From NCBI RefSeq assembly GCF_020889625.1, contig NZ_CP086380.1, positions 136,001 to 200,000 of the forward strand: 64,000 nucleotides of DNA. The letters are read 5' to 3'. Every line of letters begins with the position of its first letter. Position 1 is the stretch's first letter. The translations under genes were made by a program, and so were the position numbers. The DNA comes from Deinococcus radiophilus (GTDB lineage Bacteria; Deinococcota; Deinococci; Deinococcales; Deinococcaceae). Below the pieces are notes generated by a model. That model was not told the DNA's origin and did not search any database. It was given only the letters and a program-made list of their open reading frames with translations. This document shows positions 63,273-64,000 of the stretch, piece by piece.

Positions 63273-64000
63273 ACGCCGTTTAGGGCCTAGCAAGATTGTG
63301 GGCGAGTACGGCTAAGACGACGCGGAGCTTAAGTGAACCCAGGGTTTTGGTTTGGGCAGAGCGGATTTGAGCTTCCACAAGCGCAGAGAAGACTATTTCA
63401 ATACGTTTGCGGATTTTGGGATGGCGAGATTCTCGCCATCCCGTGTCATATCTGGTGTTCTTCTTGGGCGGATACACGTAGCCCAGACAGCAATACCCCT
63501 TATCGCCAATGATGGTTGGGCCTTCAAACTCTGGCCATCTGAGATTCAGCTCATAGCTGACCGTAACGTCATGGAGGTTGGCAGGTCGGATGACGTACTG
63601 AACGATTTGTCCACCTGGTGTGACCCAGGCGTGCAGCTTATATCCGAAGAACTCGCCCTGAGTTCCAAATCCCCATTTCGCGCCTGGGAACTGACAAAGG
63701 TGCGTGCGTTTGGGACGGCAAATGGGGAGGGGCATTGAATCAACTACGACTTCAGTGCAGGGCTGAGCTGGGCTTGCAACATGCTCTAGGAGTGGCAACA
63801 GTTTGATGCCCCTGGTGTAGGCCTGAGTGTAGGAAGGAAGACCGGGACGGTCTTCCTTGAGGATGTTCCACCAGATGGAAGGAAATGGATGCTTGAAGAC
63901 GAGACGGGAGAGCAGCAGAGCAACCAGCATGGCATCTGTGACCTTCTGGTGCGGGCAGATTTTCTGGTCGCTGAAATGCTTCTTAGCCCAGAAATAGAGG
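63273..64000. mobile_element. IS982-like insertion sequence, second copy, cut by the window end
   Basis: 728 bp from the left inverted repeat (ACGCCGTTTAGGGCCT) onward match 5716-6443. The one difference I see is an A at 63395 where the first copy has G at 5838. The copy lies in the same orientation as the first. Its other end and target duplication are outside the window. Confidence 0.9.
63280..64000 (-). CDS. IS982-like transposase, second copy (5' end outside window)
   Basis: The frame is open from the stop at 63280 to the window edge; the true start lies beyond base 64000. The visible 240 residues match the first copy except Thr to Ile in RKRIEIVFSAL, next to the catalytic Glu. That change is close to the active site and could affect activity. 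Confidence 0.88.
   Translation of the reverse strand, partial: LYFWAKKHFSDQKICPHQKVTDAMLVALLLSRLVFKHPFPSIWWNILKEDRPGLPSYTQAYTRGIKLLPLLEHVASPAQPCTEVVVDSMPLPICRPKRTHLCQFPGAKWGFGTQGEFFGYKLHAWVTPGGQIVQYVIRPANLHDVTVSYELNLRWPEFEGPTIIGDKGYCCLGYVYPPKKNTRYDTGWRESRHPKIRKRIEIVFSALVEAQIRSAQTKTLGSLKLRVVLAVLAHNLARP

Overview
The window is a high-GC bacterial chromosome segment that reads as Deinococcus. It carries unmistakable core genes (uvrA, icd, era, truA, rplU-rpmA-obg, serS, gatC, rny, pyrG, surE, gmk, tkt, carB), a malic enzyme, several DinB-fold proteins, a small hydrophilic LEA-like stress protein and an AIM24-family protein. Species was not determined.

Layout. 1-9.3 kb: the end of an RlmI-type rRNA methyltransferase, an ABC exporter, a flavin monooxygenase, a KhtT-KhtU-type cation/proton antiporter pair, a complete 846-bp IS982-like element, an FAD-linked oxidase and NADP isocitrate dehydrogenase. 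9.4-16.9 kb: stress/LEA-like gene, DinB protein, era, truA, hypotheticals, a broken YkvA gene, rplU-rpmA and obg. 17-21 kb: a tightly overlapping operon of two LptF/LptG-type permeases and a DUF4403 protein. 21-29.2 kb: DinB, a secreted protein, gatC-serS, a DsbB/DsbA oxidative-folding pair, and uvrA translationally linked to a membrane protein. 29.6-42.4 kb: rny, a CHASE3-GAF-GGDEF diguanylate cyclase divergent from an ankyrin protein, pyrG, malic enzyme, a hotdog thioesterase, a YihY membrane protein, surE and a cyclophilin lipoprotein. 42.4-48 kb: gmk, a basic-tailed hypothetical, a complete IS4-family insertion (9-bp target duplication) directly upstream of an AIM24 gene, and tkt.

48.0-54.6 kb is the accessory part. 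It starts at a tRNA-Arg(CCT) and contains decayed sequence, an IS630 element whose transposase is split at an A8 run, an operon of two 47-residue secreted peptides (plus a possible 21-residue ORF), a degenerate tRNA-Trp-like gene, an alpha/beta hydrolase, a MazEF/PemIK-type toxin-antitoxin pair with a repeated TATGCAT operator, and an AT-rich methyltransferase-endonuclease pair. The methyltransferase start overlaps the carB stop (ATGA), so the foreign cassette appears to ride on carB transcription. A G9 tract at the methyltransferase/endonuclease junction could fuse the two proteins if it gained one G.

54.6-64 kb: carB, small hydrophilic and BON-domain proteins, a doubly broken DUF2254 gene, a lipoprotein, OsmC, a HIT protein, an MmcQ/YjbR gene with a nonsense codon, an ArsR-DUF2087 regulator unit, and a second, nearly identical copy of the IS982-like element cut by the window end. 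The two IS982 copies lie in direct orientation about 57.6 kb apart.

Four themes stand out: translational coupling of unrelated genes (carB-MTase, uvrA-membrane protein, lptF-lptG-DUF4403), three genes broken by point lesions, recent IS activity, and a compact accessory island with an uncharacterised secreted peptide pair.
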